From Gleimia hominis (GTDB lineage: Bacteria; Actinomycetota; Actinomycetes; Actinomycetales; Actinomycetaceae), in assembly GCF_032085515.1 (NCBI RefSeq), contig NZ_JASXSX010000001.1:62001-126000 (forward strand): 64,000 nucleotides of DNA. Reading direction: 5' to 3'. Numbering within the stretch: the stretch's first letter is position 1; the number at the start of each line of letters is the position of its first letter. Positions 43,241-51,982 of the stretch are shown piece by piece. The notes beneath the pieces were generated by a model. The model had not been told where the DNA came from and did not search any database. It saw only the letters and a program-made list of their open reading frames with translations. The position numbers were made by a program, and so were the translations under genes.

Positions 43241-43519
43241 ATGAACGAACACGTAATTGAAACGAAACTCAAGAACGCCGTTGAAGACATCGGTGGCTTG
43301 TGCTGGAAGCTTGTCTGCCCTGGAACCACGGGTGTACCTGACCGGATATGCCTGATGAACAGCCGGGCTGTTTTCGTTGAGCTCAAAGCACCAGGCAAAC
43401 AGCCACGCCCAATCCAATTACGTCGGATGAACCAACTGCGCGACCAGGGATTCCAGACCTTCGTCATCGATTCGGTGGACGGCATCAAGGAGGTGCTTGA
43501 TGCACTATCAGCCGCATAA
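43241..43519 (+). CDS. VRR-NUC domain nuclease
   Basis: A 92-residue single-domain nuclease of the VRR-NUC group: ETKLKNAVEDIGGLCWKLVC, GVPDRICLM and AVFVELKAPG carry the catalytic Asp, Glu and Lys. These small proteins accompany SNF2-type helicases in phage replication modules and may resolve branched DNA. AAGGAG lies six bases before the ATG. The helicase gene starts 20 bases before its end. Confidence 0.9.
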   Translation: MNEHVIETKLKNAVEDIGGLCWKLVCPGTTGVPDRICLMNSRAVFVELKAPGKQPRPIQLRRMNQLRDQGFQTFVIDSVDGIKEVLDALSAA

Positions 43520-44876
43520 CTACCAAACACAAGCAACCCAATACATCATCGACCACGACGAGGCCGCGATTCTCCTTGGGATGGGTTTGGGCAAATCAGT
43601 GATCACGTTGACGGCGATCTGGCAGCTCATGCTCGACTACTTCACCATCCACCGCGTCCTCGTCATCGCACCACTGCGGGTAGCCCGCGATACGTGGCCA
43701 GCCGAAATAGCGAAGTGGGATCACCTTGATGGGCTCACCATCGCGGTCGCTGTTGGAAACAAGCAAGACCGGCTGAACGCTCTCGCGGCGTCTGCGATGG
43801 TGACCATCATCAACCGTGAAAACATTCCATGGTTGGTGAACCAATTCGGGGGTAGCTGGCCGTTCGACATGGTCGTCATCGACGAACTCTCCAGCTTCAA
43901 AAACCACCGCGCGAAGCGGTTCACGGCGTTGGTGAAAATGCGGCCCTTTGTGAAGCGCTGGGTCGGGCTGACCGGCACGCCAGCGTCGAACGGGCTCATG
44001 GATGTCTGGGCGCAATTCCGGCTCCTCGACGGAGGTCAGCGTTTGGGCCGTTTCATTACTCGTTATCGCGATCGTTGGTTCGTACCCGACAAAAGGAACG
44101 GGATGCAGGTGTTCACCTATAAGCCACGCGTGGGTGCTGAGGATGAGATCTACGGCGCGATCTCGGATATGACGTTGTCGATGCGAACCACCGACCACCT
44201 GCAGCTACCAGAGCTGACGGTGACGACAATGCCTGTGGTGCTGGAGCCGAAAGAACGGTGCGTCTACGAGCAACTCAAGGCAGACCTCGTCCTCGACCTT
44301 GATGGGGCGACGATTGATGCTGCGAATGCTGCTGCGTTGTCGGGCAAGTTGCTGCAGTTGGCATCGGGCGCGATCTACACCGGCGACGGTCAGTGGGCTC
44401 CCGTGCATGATCGGAAACTTGACGCTCTAGAAGACCTGTATGAGGCAGCCAACGGCAGCCCGTTATTGGTGGCGTATTGGTTCACTCACGACCGCAAGCG
44501 CATCACCGCGCGATTCCCACAGGCTCGGGAGCTGAAAACCTCGGCCGATATCGAGGCGTGGAACAGGGGCGAGATTGTGCTTGGGCTGATTCACCCCGCA
44601 TCTGCGGGTCACGGTCTGAACCTGCAGGCAGGTGGGCATCTGTTGGTGTGGTTTTCGCTGACGTGGAGCCTGGGGCTTTACCAGCAGACGAACGCGCGCC
44701 TGTATCGGCAAGGGCAATCCGAACCTGTGACGATCACGCATCTTGTTGTGGAAGGGACGCTCGATGAAGCCGTGCTCAAAGCTCTTGATGCGAAGGACGC
44801 TACTCAGGCTGCGTTGATTGACGCGGTCGCACAAGAAATCCACACAACTACTGAAAGGACACGCTCATGCATGTGA
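43500..44876 (+). CDS. Phage SNF2/DEAD-type helicase
   Basis: A 458-residue superfamily 2 ATPase. Walker A GMGLGKS is at 27-33, the Walker B box is IDELSSFKNH near 127 (DELS rather than DEAH), motif III LTGTPASNG near 158, and the C-terminal lobe ends with NARLYRQGQSEPVTI. It lies next to the VRR-NUC gene and probably works with it in recombination or replication. Its end overlaps the next gene by ten bases. Confidence 0.92.
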   Translation: MHYQPHNYQTQATQYIIDHDEAAILLGMGLGKSVITLTAIWQLMLDYFTIHRVLVIAPLRVARDTWPAEIAKWDHLDGLTIAVAVGNKQDRLNALAASAMVTIINRENIPWLVNQFGGSWPFDMVVIDELSSFKNHRAKRFTALVKMRPFVKRWVGLTGTPASNGLMDVWAQFRLLDGGQRLGRFITRYRDRWFVPDKRNGMQVFTYKPRVGAEDEIYGAISDMTLSMRTTDHLQLPELTVTTMPVVLEPKERCVYEQLKADLVLDLDGATIDAANAAALSGKLLQLASGAIYTGDGQWAPVHDRKLDALEDLYEAANGSPLLVAYWFTHDRKRITARFPQARELKTSADIEAWNRGEIVLGLIHPASAGHGLNLQAGGHLLVWFSLTWSLGLYQQTNARLYRQGQSEPVTITHLVVEGTLDEAVLKALDAKDATQAALIDAVAQEIHTTTERTRSCM

Positions 44877-45325
44877 TGACGAAATACCTCGACACTCGTA
44901 AGGCCGCGATCGCCGCTCTGCAGGATTATGCGGTGATGGAACAGATCATCGAGAGTACCGACGAGCAGATCAAGGCGGCTTATGCTGACGCGGTTAGCCC
45001 AGCATCACCGCGCATGGACGGCACACCACCCTCGGGCGACCTCCACGCTTCGGAGAACCGGATCGTGGCGAGCATTGAGCGAATAGATGCGTACAAGGCT
45101 CGCTACTTGCAGGCTCGCCAGTACATGGACTGGTTCTTGCCTGCGTGGGAGGTCATCGCTGAAGACGACCGCTTCATCCTCGAAGGCTTCTTCCTTAGCG
45201 AGGGGACGCAAGATGAGAAGGTGTCGATGATCGCTGATCATTTCTATGTCGAGCGTGACACGGTCTATCGGCGCAAGAACCGGGCCCTCGACAGGTTCGC
45301 CACCGCCTTGTATGGACAGCTTTAG
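44867..45325 (+). CDS. ArpU/DUF1492-like late transcription regulator
   Basis: A 152-residue mostly helical protein whose C terminus (DHFYVERDTVYRRKNRALDR) is a sigma-like helix-turn-helix. Proteins of this sort sit at the end of the early operon in many Gram-positive phages and switch on packaging and structural genes. It is followed by a gap with a strong hairpin and then the HNH gene, which fits a late switch. AAAGGA lies eight bases upstream of the ATG. Confidence 0.65.
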   Translation: MHVMTKYLDTRKAAIAALQDYAVMEQIIESTDEQIKAAYADAVSPASPRMDGTPPSGDLHASENRIVASIERIDAYKARYLQARQYMDWFLPAWEVIAEDDRFILEGFFLSEGTQDEKVSMIADHFYVERDTVYRRKNRALDRFATALYGQL

Positions 45326-45398
45326 CGTTAGCGGGTATCCGAAACATGCGATAGAAAACCGCATATCGGTGTGAGAACATGTAAGTGGTTGAAAACTA

Positions 45399-45440
45399 GG
45401 TGAAGCCCCAAGAACCCACGCGGGAACTTGGGGTTTCACC
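45399..45440 (+). terminator. Hairpin at the start of the late region
   Basis: GGTGAAGCCCCAAG (45399-45412) pairs with CTTGGGGTTTCACC (45427-45440), 13 pairs plus a G-T wobble, around a 14-base loop. It lies between the late regulator and the HNH gene. With no T-run it is better seen as a processing or antitermination element in the late leader. Confidence 0.55.
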
Positions 45441-45461
45441 ATGTTCGGGAAGGAGCCAGCG

Positions 45462-45839
45462 ATGCCAGAAAAACCAGCGTCCCCGTGCTCCCACCCCGGC
45501 TGCCCCGAACTCACCCACGAACGTTTCTGCGAGCAGCACGCGAAGGCGGAAGACGCACACTATCGGAAGTATCAGCGTGATCCGAAGATCAACCGCCGCT
45601 ACGGCGCGCGTTGGCGCAAGATTCGCGCCGCCTACATCGCACAACATCCTTTGTGCGAGGACTGCCTAGAGCAAGGCAGGTATACGCCGGTGCAGGAAGT
45701 CCACCACGTTCTCCCGCTCGAACACGGCGGCACCCACAACTTCAACAACCTCCGAAGCCTATGCAAGCCCTGCCACTCCAGACAGACCGCGCTCGATGAC
45801 GACCGATGGCGGCAACAACCTCGGGTCTACACCTACTGA
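45462..45839 (+). CDS. Phage HNH endonuclease
   Basis: A 125-residue HNH nuclease. Zinc-binding cysteines (CSHPGC, CEDC, CKPCHS) and the core EVHHVLPLEHGGTHNFNNL with the catalytic His are present. In HK97-type phages this protein assists terminase in cutting at cos. AAGGAG is six bases before the ATG at 45462. A damaged copy lies at 23150-23501. Confidence 0.93.
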   Translation: MPEKPASPCSHPGCPELTHERFCEQHAKAEDAHYRKYQRDPKINRRYGARWRKIRAAYIAQHPLCEDCLEQGRYTPVQEVHHVLPLEHGGTHNFNNLRSLCKPCHSRQTALDDDRWRQQPRVYTY

Positions 45840-45938
45840 CGAGCACACGTTGCCCGCTGGCGCGACGATCATCTGGAACCTCAAAGTTACCCACCTCGAT
45901 GGTGTTTGCCGAACACGAGCCAACGTCGAAAGCCTGGC

Positions 45939-46004
45939 GAGGGGTAGGGGGCTCTCGATCTCTACAGCTCTTGGGAAGGTCAGCGGGCGGGGCCAACCGC
46001 GCGC
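45939..46004 (+). other. Candidate cos (packaging) site
   Basis: The 280-bp gap between HNH and small terminase genes contains a 66-bp block conserved at 61 positions with 23602-23667 of the relic, much more than its flanks. It contains GATCTCTACAG and a G/C-rich end (GCGGGCGGGGCCAACCGCGC). Position and conservation fit cos; the exact nick sites cannot be seen. Confidence 0.6.
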
Positions 46005-46118
46005 AAAATTTCCGAATCAAACAGGGTATTGACCCGCCCCACGAATTCTTCAGCGCCCGCGAGCGCACTTTCGGCCTCCAGTCCAAGGCCACAACGGCCT
46101 AGACAAGGAGGCACACCC

Positions 46119-46691
46119 ATGGCGAAAGACGGCACCAACCGGGGCGGACGCCGCGTGCGAGCCGGTGCAAAGCCCGATCCGTTGAATGAGAAGCTCGCAG
46201 CTGGCCGCTCAACCACGCGGCTTGATGATCCGCTGAACGAGCCGTTCGATTTCGAAGGCAGCGACATCGGGGACGGTGCGGTACTGGCTGGTGAGATCAT
46301 GCCCGAACCGTCCGACTACCTGTCCGAGGTTCAACGTGATGGTAAACCGCTGGGCGCTGACCTTGTCTACCGAGAAACGTGGCAATGGCTCGATCAACGT
46401 GGCTGTTCCCAGTTCGTCGCCCCACGCCTGATCGAAGCCTATGCGCAGGCGTTCGCTCGGTATGTGCAGTGTGAGCAGGCGATCTCCAAGTTTGGTTTGT
46501 TGGGGAAGCACCCGACGACTGGGGCGGCTATCGCGTCCCCGTTTGTGGCCATGTCCCAGTCGTTTGGCAAGCAGGCGAATGTGTATTGGTATGAGATTTT
46601 TGAGATTGTTAGGGCTAACTGCACTAGTGACTATTCGGGTGCGGCTCCGGGTGATGACGTGATGGAGCAGCTATTGAAAGCACGCTCGTAG
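46119..46691 (+). CDS. Phage terminase small subunit
   Basis: A 190-residue protein matching the P27-like small terminase style: a basic N terminus (GTNRGGRRVRAGAKPD), a central PSDYLSEVQRDGKPLGADL segment and helices ending ATP-independent DNA binding. It recognises cos and recruits the large subunit encoded at 52300. AAGGAGG lies eight bases upstream of the ATG. A large block of DNA-modification genes separates the two terminase genes. Confidence 0.88.
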   Translation: MAKDGTNRGGRRVRAGAKPDPLNEKLAAGRSTTRLDDPLNEPFDFEGSDIGDGAVLAGEIMPEPSDYLSEVQRDGKPLGADLVYRETWQWLDQRGCSQFVAPRLIEAYAQAFARYVQCEQAISKFGLLGKHPTTGAAIASPFVAMSQSFGKQANVYWYEIFEIVRANCTSDYSGAAPGDDVMEQLLKARS

Positions 46692-46715
46692 ATGCGTCCT
46701 AGTTGCTTGCCGGGG

Positions 46716-46919
46716 TTATTTTGAGCGTTTTGTTGCGCTGAAAGCTGCCCCTAGCGCGATTCCAACTCCTGTGCCGATAGCTAACGCTGAGGCGTTATCG
46801 TCCATAATGAACCGAAAGATAATGCTGGTCATTATCCCGGCAATCATTCCATAGGCCACGGCTTTACCATCGCCGGTAGAAGGCTCTGGCGGATTAGGCT
46901 TACTCGTTTCGTCTTTCAC
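46716..46919 (-). CDS. Two-helix membrane protein, minus-strand phage cargo
   Basis: A protein of about 67 residues: polar N terminus (SKPNPPEPSTGDGKAV), two membrane helices and a basic end (ATKRSK). GATACT ends seven bases before the GTG at 46919, arguing for a leaderless start; a GTG five codons upstream is the other option. It is antisense to the late genes, between small terminase and metK. Function is unknown; membrane cargo of this kind may block superinfection. Confidence 0.6.
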   Translation of the reverse strand: MKDETSKPNPPEPSTGDGKAVAYGMIAGIMTSIIFRFIMDDNASALAIGTGVGIALGAAFSATKRSK

Positions 46920-46964
46920 GTATTCCAGTATCACACACGATTCGGGTTCGCCTGTCTATCTTCG

Positions 46965-46999
46965 CTCCCCACTCTTGGCTGACAAGGCGGGGAGTTTTT
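46965..46999 (+). terminator. Rho-independent terminator before metK
   Basis: CTCCCC (46965-46970) pairs with GGGGAG (46989-46994), with an inner CTTG/CAAG stem, followed by five T. It lies 36 bases before the metK start, so metK either has its own promoter or depends on readthrough. Confidence 0.75.
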
Positions 47000-47034
47000 G
47001 TTTCTTTTGATTTTTCTACTGAAAGGGCATTCCT

Positions 47035-48225
47035 ATGACTATGGTTCGCAGCGCTGAAGCAGTGTGTATCGGCCATCCCGATAAGCTCTGCGATCTGATC
47101 GCTGACACAATCCTTGACGACATCCTCTACGAGGATCCCGCCGCACGCGTCGCAGTAGAAGTGATGGCCTCTGGCCACAGGATCATCGTCACAGGTGAAA
47201 TCACCACTACCTGCCGGCCGCGTATTCGTGAATCGGTGCGCTATGCGCTGGTCAAGGCGGGTTATGTGCCGTGGAAGTTCCTCGTCTTCGTCTGGACACG
47301 CCGCCAGTCCCCAGACATCAACGCAGGAGTCACCCGATCGCTCGAAGCACGGTTCGGTGACGACACCGAATTCGCCCTCCAAGGAGCAGGTGACCAAGGA
47401 ACCGTTTACGGATACGCCACGGCTGAGACCCCGGAGCGTTTGCCGTTGCCGCTTGTGCTCTCACACGAGATTTGCGCCCGGCTCGACCAGGTACGCAAGC
47501 AAGGCACGATCACCGGTATTAAGTCCGATGGTAAGGCACAGGTAACAGTTTGTTACGACGCTGCTGGTAAGCCCGTGGCGATTGAAACCGTGGTGGTGTC
47601 GATCCAGCACGATAAAACCAAGGATCTCGATGAGTTGGCGGCGGAGGTGAAAACACTGATCGTCGCACCCGCGTGCAAACCGTATCTGCCGATCAGCGCT
47701 GACACCGAGATTCTGGTGAATCCCTCGGGCTTGTTTACGGTTGGTGGGCCGAAGGCGGACACTGGACTGACGGGCCGCAAGCTCATGGTCGACACCTACG
47801 GCGGGCTCGCCCCTCACGGCGGCGGAGCATTCTCGGGCAAGGACGCCTCGAAGGTGGACCGCTCGGGTGCATATATGGCGCGCCTGATCGCCAAGACTAT
47901 CGTCGACGCCCGGTTGGCCGTCGAGTGTCAAGTGAGCATGAGTTATGCGATTGGGAAGGCTGACCCAGTCGCCTTCACCATCGACACCCTCGGAAGCGGT
48001 GAGTACTCCGACCAGATCCTTAACCTTGCAGCACGAGAAGTGTTCCCGCTGCGCCCCGGTGGAATCATCGATGCCTTGAACCTTCGCAAGCCTGGCTTTA
48101 CACAGTATTCAACCTACGGTCACTTCGGCCATGCCGGTCTGCATTGGGAGAACTCTTTCGCTCACGTTAATGCTTTAGGGAAGGCGGTGAAGAAGCATGC
48201 TCATGAAAACAATGCCAATAGCTGA
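47035..48225 (+). CDS. metK: S-adenosylmethionine synthetase, phage-encoded
   Basis: MetK makes SAM from methionine and ATP. The 396-residue protein has GHPDK at 13-17, the GAGDQG signature near 117, and the P-loop-like GGGAFSGKDASKVDRS near 268, the normal set. It is the right length for bacterial MetK. It is followed with overlap by two DNA methyltransferase genes, both SAM users, so it probably boosts SAM supply for modifying phage DNA. GAAAGG lies upstream of the ATG. Confidence 0.95.
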   Translation: MTMVRSAEAVCIGHPDKLCDLIADTILDDILYEDPAARVAVEVMASGHRIIVTGEITTTCRPRIRESVRYALVKAGYVPWKFLVFVWTRRQSPDINAGVTRSLEARFGDDTEFALQGAGDQGTVYGYATAETPERLPLPLVLSHEICARLDQVRKQGTITGIKSDGKAQVTVCYDAAGKPVAIETVVVSIQHDKTKDLDELAAEVKTLIVAPACKPYLPISADTEILVNPSGLFTVGGPKADTGLTGRKLMVDTYGGLAPHGGGAFSGKDASKVDRSGAYMARLIAKTIVDARLAVECQVSMSYAIGKADPVAFTIDTLGSGEYSDQILNLAAREVFPLRPGGIIDALNLRKPGFTQYSTYGHFGHAGLHWENSFAHVNALGKAVKKHAHENNANS

Positions 48226-49447
48226 GCTGAAGCCCGCTGACTACAATCCGCGTAAAGACCTCCAGCCCGGTGATCCTGAGTATGAGAAGCTCAAGCGATC
48301 TTTGACCGAGTTCGGCTACGTCGAACCCGTCATCTGGAACTCCACCACTGGTCATGTCGTGGGTGGGCATCAGCGTTTGAAGGTGCTGGAAGACCTCGGC
48401 CACACGGACGTGGACGTGATCGTCGTGGAGCTGGATGAGACGCGCGAGAAAGCCCTCAATATCGCGTTGAATAAGATCAGTGGCGAGTGGGACAACGACA
48501 AACTGGCTCTCCTCATCGCCGATCTCGATGCTTCGGATTTCGATGCTGAGCTCACCGGTTTTGACGACGCTGAGATCGCGCAGCTTATCGGCTCGCTCGA
48601 TGAGGGTGAGGTGGAGGATGATGATTTCGACCTCACTGCCGCACTCGAAGCAGCCGCGTTCGTGGAGCGTGGTGATGTGTGGACGGTCGGCTGCCACCGA
48701 CTCGTGTGCGGCGACGCCACCTCACAAACCGACGTTGAGGCTTTGATGGGTGGGAAGCGCGCGAACCTCGTACTCACCGATCCGCCCTATAACGTCGCCT
48801 TCGAATCAGGGTCGGGTTTGTCGATTAAGAACGACAAGATGGATGGCGATAAGTTCTACGACTTCCTGCTATCGGCGTTTACGAACATGGTGGGCGTGTG
48901 TGAGAAAGGCGCATCCGCCTACGTTTTTCACGCTGACACTGAAGGGTTGAATTTCCGTCGCGCCTTCGCAGAGGCCGGATTCTATCTTTCGGGGTGTTGC
49001 ATCTGGGTCAAAGACTCTCTGGTTCTTGGTCGCTCGCCCTACCAGTGGCAGCACGAGCCAGTGCTCTTTGGTTGGGTGAAGACAGGTAAGCATCGCTGGT
49101 ATGCGGATCGGAAACAGACCACGATCTGGAATTTCGCTAAGCCACGCCGTAACGCTAACCACCCCACCTCCAAGCCGCTGGATTTGTTGGCGTATCCGAT
49201 TGGGAACTCCACGCAGGCGAACGCGATCGTGCTCGACACGTTTGCAGGGTCAGGTTCGACGCTGATGGCGTGCGAGGCAACCGACCGCATCTGCTATTGC
49301 ATGGAGCTTGACGAGAAATACGCGAGCGTTATTCTTCGCCGCTATGCCGAACACACTGGTGATGCCGCAGGTATCACCTGTTTGCGTGAGGGCAAAGAGT
49401 ATGCGTATTTGGATTTGGTGCGGGATGTTGATCGGGGTGAATCGTGA
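48197..49447 (+). CDS. ParB-domain adenine/cytosine-N4 DNA methyltransferase
   Basis: A 416-residue fusion. The ParB/Srx-like N-terminal domain (about 1-100: YNPRKDLQPGD, VVGGHQRLKVL) is joined to a beta-class methyltransferase with catalytic TDPPYN near 194-199 and SAM motif TFAGSGSTL near 350. Such proteins are common in phages and protect DNA from host enzymes. The start lies 29 bases inside the end of metK. Confidence 0.92.
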   Translation: MLMKTMPIAELKPADYNPRKDLQPGDPEYEKLKRSLTEFGYVEPVIWNSTTGHVVGGHQRLKVLEDLGHTDVDVIVVELDETREKALNIALNKISGEWDNDKLALLIADLDASDFDAELTGFDDAEIAQLIGSLDEGEVEDDDFDLTAALEAAAFVERGDVWTVGCHRLVCGDATSQTDVEALMGGKRANLVLTDPPYNVAFESGSGLSIKNDKMDGDKFYDFLLSAFTNMVGVCEKGASAYVFHADTEGLNFRRAFAEAGFYLSGCCIWVKDSLVLGRSPYQWQHEPVLFGWVKTGKHRWYADRKQTTIWNFAKPRRNANHPTSKPLDLLAYPIGNSTQANAIVLDTFAGSGSTLMACEATDRICYCMELDEKYASVILRRYAEHTGDAAGITCLREGKEYAYLDLVRDVDRGES

Positions 49448-50955
49448 GTGGTTTGACGTTAGGTTCCTTGTTTGATGGTTCGGGCGGTTTTCCTTTAGCT
49501 GCCAAAATGGTTGGTATCAAACCGATGTGGGCATCTGAGGTAGACCCCTTCGCTATCCGGGTAACTAGGAAAAATCTGCCTGAAGTTCGCCATGTTGGCG
49601 ATATTAATTTGTTAGATGGTGGCCGGTTACAGCCGGTGGATGTGATCACGTTTGGTTCACCTTGTCAGGATTTATCTATCGCAGGTAAGCGGAGCGGGAT
49701 TGATGGGTCTCGCTCCTCACTGTTTTACCAAGCTGTGCGGATTATTGAAGAAATGAGGCAAGCAACTCATGGTGTCTACCCAAGATATGCTGTGTGGGAA
49801 AACGTGCCGGGCGTATTCTCCTCAAACCACGGGGCCGACTTCGCCGCGGTCTTGCAAGCGTTTATCGAGGTGTCCTGCCAGCAAACGCCACGCATTCCTG
49901 TTCCTGAAACCAGCTGGGCAACCAGCGGATACGTCTTGGCAGATGGGGCATCACTTGCATGGCGAGTGCTCGATGCTCAATTTTTCGGAGTGCCCCAACG
50001 TCGTCGTCGTATCTTCCTTGTCGCAGATTTTGCAGGACAATCCGCACCCGAGATTCTATTTGAGTCCCAAAGCAGCACAAGGAATCCTGACGCGAGCAAA
50101 GAAGAAAAACAAAACCCTGCCCGAGCAATTAGCCCAAGCACTACAGGCAACCGGTGCGGGGCGTTAATTCTTCGTATGCGTGCCGGTAAGCCAGGCGGTG
50201 GTAAAGGGCCGTTGATTCAGCATGACCTTTCAGGCACATTGGGAACTGGTGCTGACCAAGTCTTATTTGAACCTAGCATGCAGGTGATGCTTGATTACCA
50301 TCCGAATGATTCACGCATCGAAATTGGCGACCAGGTAACAAGTCAAACCTTAACTTCACGAATGGGAACAGGAGGTGGAAATGTTCCACTCCTACTCGAC
50401 CAACCTGTATACGGTATAAATTCCGTCCACGACAATCGTAAATATGGTGGCGAATGCGGTTACGAAACCACTGTGGCAAAAACTCTTGATTTAGCTGGCG
50501 GTAATCCCGCATGCAATCAAGGCGGAATGGTCATTCTCGAACCGATCTATGCTTCTTCTAAATCTGATCATTTCACGAGGGCAACTACAAATGTTGCTGG
50601 TGCACTTTTGGCAAGTGATTCACACCAGCCACCTATTGTCGCTAATACGATGCTTCGCCCACGCAAACTCACACCCCTCGAATGTTCTCGTCTACAAGGC
50701 TTCCCGGACTATTGGTGTGACAACCTCACAAACCTCGACCCAGACGAAGACGAAATCAGGTACTGGGAGGGCGTGTGGAAGAACTGGAACCTAGGACGGG
50801 GCGTGAAACCGAAAACTCGCAGCCAAATCACTACTTGGCTGAAAACCGCGCCAACTGATTCAGCACAGTACAAACTGTGGGGAAATGGGGTGGCATTACC
50901 AGTAGTGAAATACGTCCTCAACAGGCTACAAAAAGCAGCCAATACGACTGGATAA
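49444..50955 (+). CDS. C5-cytosine DNA methyltransferase
   Basis: A 503-residue Dcm-type enzyme. Motif I is LFDGSGGFPLAA (9-20), motif IV GSPCQDLS with catalytic Cys74, motif VI WENVPG near 118, motif VIII GVPQRRRRIF near 185 and motif X near the end. A long variable region (about 200-400) carries target recognition. The GTG start overlaps the previous stop. With the adenine-type enzyme and metK it forms a DNA-modification unit. Confidence 0.94.
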   Translation: MSGLTLGSLFDGSGGFPLAAKMVGIKPMWASEVDPFAIRVTRKNLPEVRHVGDINLLDGGRLQPVDVITFGSPCQDLSIAGKRSGIDGSRSSLFYQAVRIIEEMRQATHGVYPRYAVWENVPGVFSSNHGADFAAVLQAFIEVSCQQTPRIPVPETSWATSGYVLADGASLAWRVLDAQFFGVPQRRRRIFLVADFAGQSAPEILFESQSSTRNPDASKEEKQNPARAISPSTTGNRCGALILRMRAGKPGGGKGPLIQHDLSGTLGTGADQVLFEPSMQVMLDYHPNDSRIEIGDQVTSQTLTSRMGTGGGNVPLLLDQPVYGINSVHDNRKYGGECGYETTVAKTLDLAGGNPACNQGGMVILEPIYASSKSDHFTRATTNVAGALLASDSHQPPIVANTMLRPRKLTPLECSRLQGFPDYWCDNLTNLDPDEDEIRYWEGVWKNWNLGRGVKPKTRSQITTWLKTAPTDSAQYKLWGNGVALPVVKYVLNRLQKAANTTG

Positions 50956-50994
50956 GCGGGCGCACCTATGGCTGTATGTACATGACCAAACAAG
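50950..50994 (+). repeat. 45-bp direct repeat, copy 1, with a five-codon reading frame
   Basis: This block matches 51922-51966 at 42 of 45 positions. It contains the palindrome ATGTACAT and the mini-frame ATGGCTGTATGTACATGA (MAVCT). Both copies lie just upstream of small unrelated genes, so the block may be a shared promoter, operator or leader. Confidence 0.65.
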
Positions 50995-51030
50995 ATCCCT
51001 AACTGGGGAAACACGAATTGGAGGATGGTC

Positions 51031-51216
51031 ATGAGCGAACTACATATTGAACTGACCGAAATGCTAGAAGTAGGCGTCGACCTGTGGAACCGTGCTGAAG
51101 CATTCGGGTACGCCTGCGAACACGACTTCGAGCTAGCCACAACCTGCATCAACGACTACCCAGATGACTATCTCGGTTTCATCGCATCTTGGTTCGACCA
51201 GGAGGTGGCAGCATGA
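51031..51216 (+). CDS. Small acidic phage protein, unknown function
   Basis: A 61-residue acidic protein (MSELHIELTEMLEVGVDLWN ... DYPDDYLGFIASWFDQEVAA). GGAGG is eight bases before the ATG. Its stop overlaps the next gene by four bases. No family was recognised; it lies in the variable stretch between methyltransferase and large terminase genes. Confidence 0.6.
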   Translation: MSELHIELTEMLEVGVDLWNRAEAFGYACEHDFELATTCINDYPDDYLGFIASWFDQEVAA

Positions 51217-51859
51217 CCCGGATTCCCTTCTCCCCGAACAAGAGAGGGCGCAAGAAACTCGCCGACACCATCGCCTCTCACCTTGGCGTCAGAGCGGAGT
51301 ATACGGGCACGCCCACGTTCGACTACCAGATCGGGCAAGCCCGGCTAGATCGGGACTGGGTACTCCACCTCCCAGAGGACATCGACGCCGAAGCGCTCAT
51401 TGAAGCCACACAGAAGGCCGGGTTCGCGCCCACGAGCAGGAGTACGGGCTGACGCTTGCTTTCCCCACGACCGGTTGGGACGAAGCCACAGCCGCGAAGC
51501 TCCAAGCCCTGCTCGCCGCCAAGGGAGAACTCATCGCTAAGGCGCTGGGCATTCCGGCCACTCCGATGAATTTGAATGCGGTGGAGGGAACGGTTGAGTT
51601 TGCCTGGTTCGAACAACTTCCTGACGCGGAGGTGATCGAGGCGGCCAGTGTGCTCCTTCAGCTCATGATCGAGCAAGCCAAGACCTCCACCCGCATCTCA
51701 CCGAAACCACCTGAACCAGGGAATGATAAGTATGCGATGCGCTGCTGGCTCCTACGCCTGGGCATGATCGGCGACAGCTACAAGCACGTGCGTCGAGTCC
51801 TGCTGACCAACTTGGAAGGGAATGCGGCGTGGAAAACCACGCCCACACAGGCCGAATAA
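51213..51859 (+). pseudogene. Phage protein split by a frameshift
   Basis: The first part (MTRIPFSPNKRGRKKLADTI to ATQKAGFAP) is in frame with the ATG at 51213, behind GGAGG. Near 51425 the match to the expected protein moves to another frame, which runs HEQEYGLTLAFPTTGWDE to KTTPTQAE at 51859. The end (KYAMRCWLLRLGMIGDSYKH) is typical of a conserved phage protein found just before large terminase genes. One base change in length would restore a single protein of about 215 residues. Confidence 0.7.
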
Positions 51860-51921
51860 ACGGGAAATATGCAAGAGATCAGAATCTCTATTCTTCCTGT
51901 GTAAATACGCCGAAAACGGCT

Positions 51922-51966
51922 GGATAACCGCGCACACCTATGGCTGTATGTACATGACCAAACAAG
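51922..51966 (+). repeat. 45-bp direct repeat, copy 2
   Basis: The second copy differs from 50950-50994 at three positions. It lies 16 bases before the 51983 gene start, again followed by a ribosome binding site. The MAVCT frame and ATGTACAT palindrome are kept. Confidence 0.65.
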
Positions 51967-51982
51967 TACAAAGGAGAAGGTC

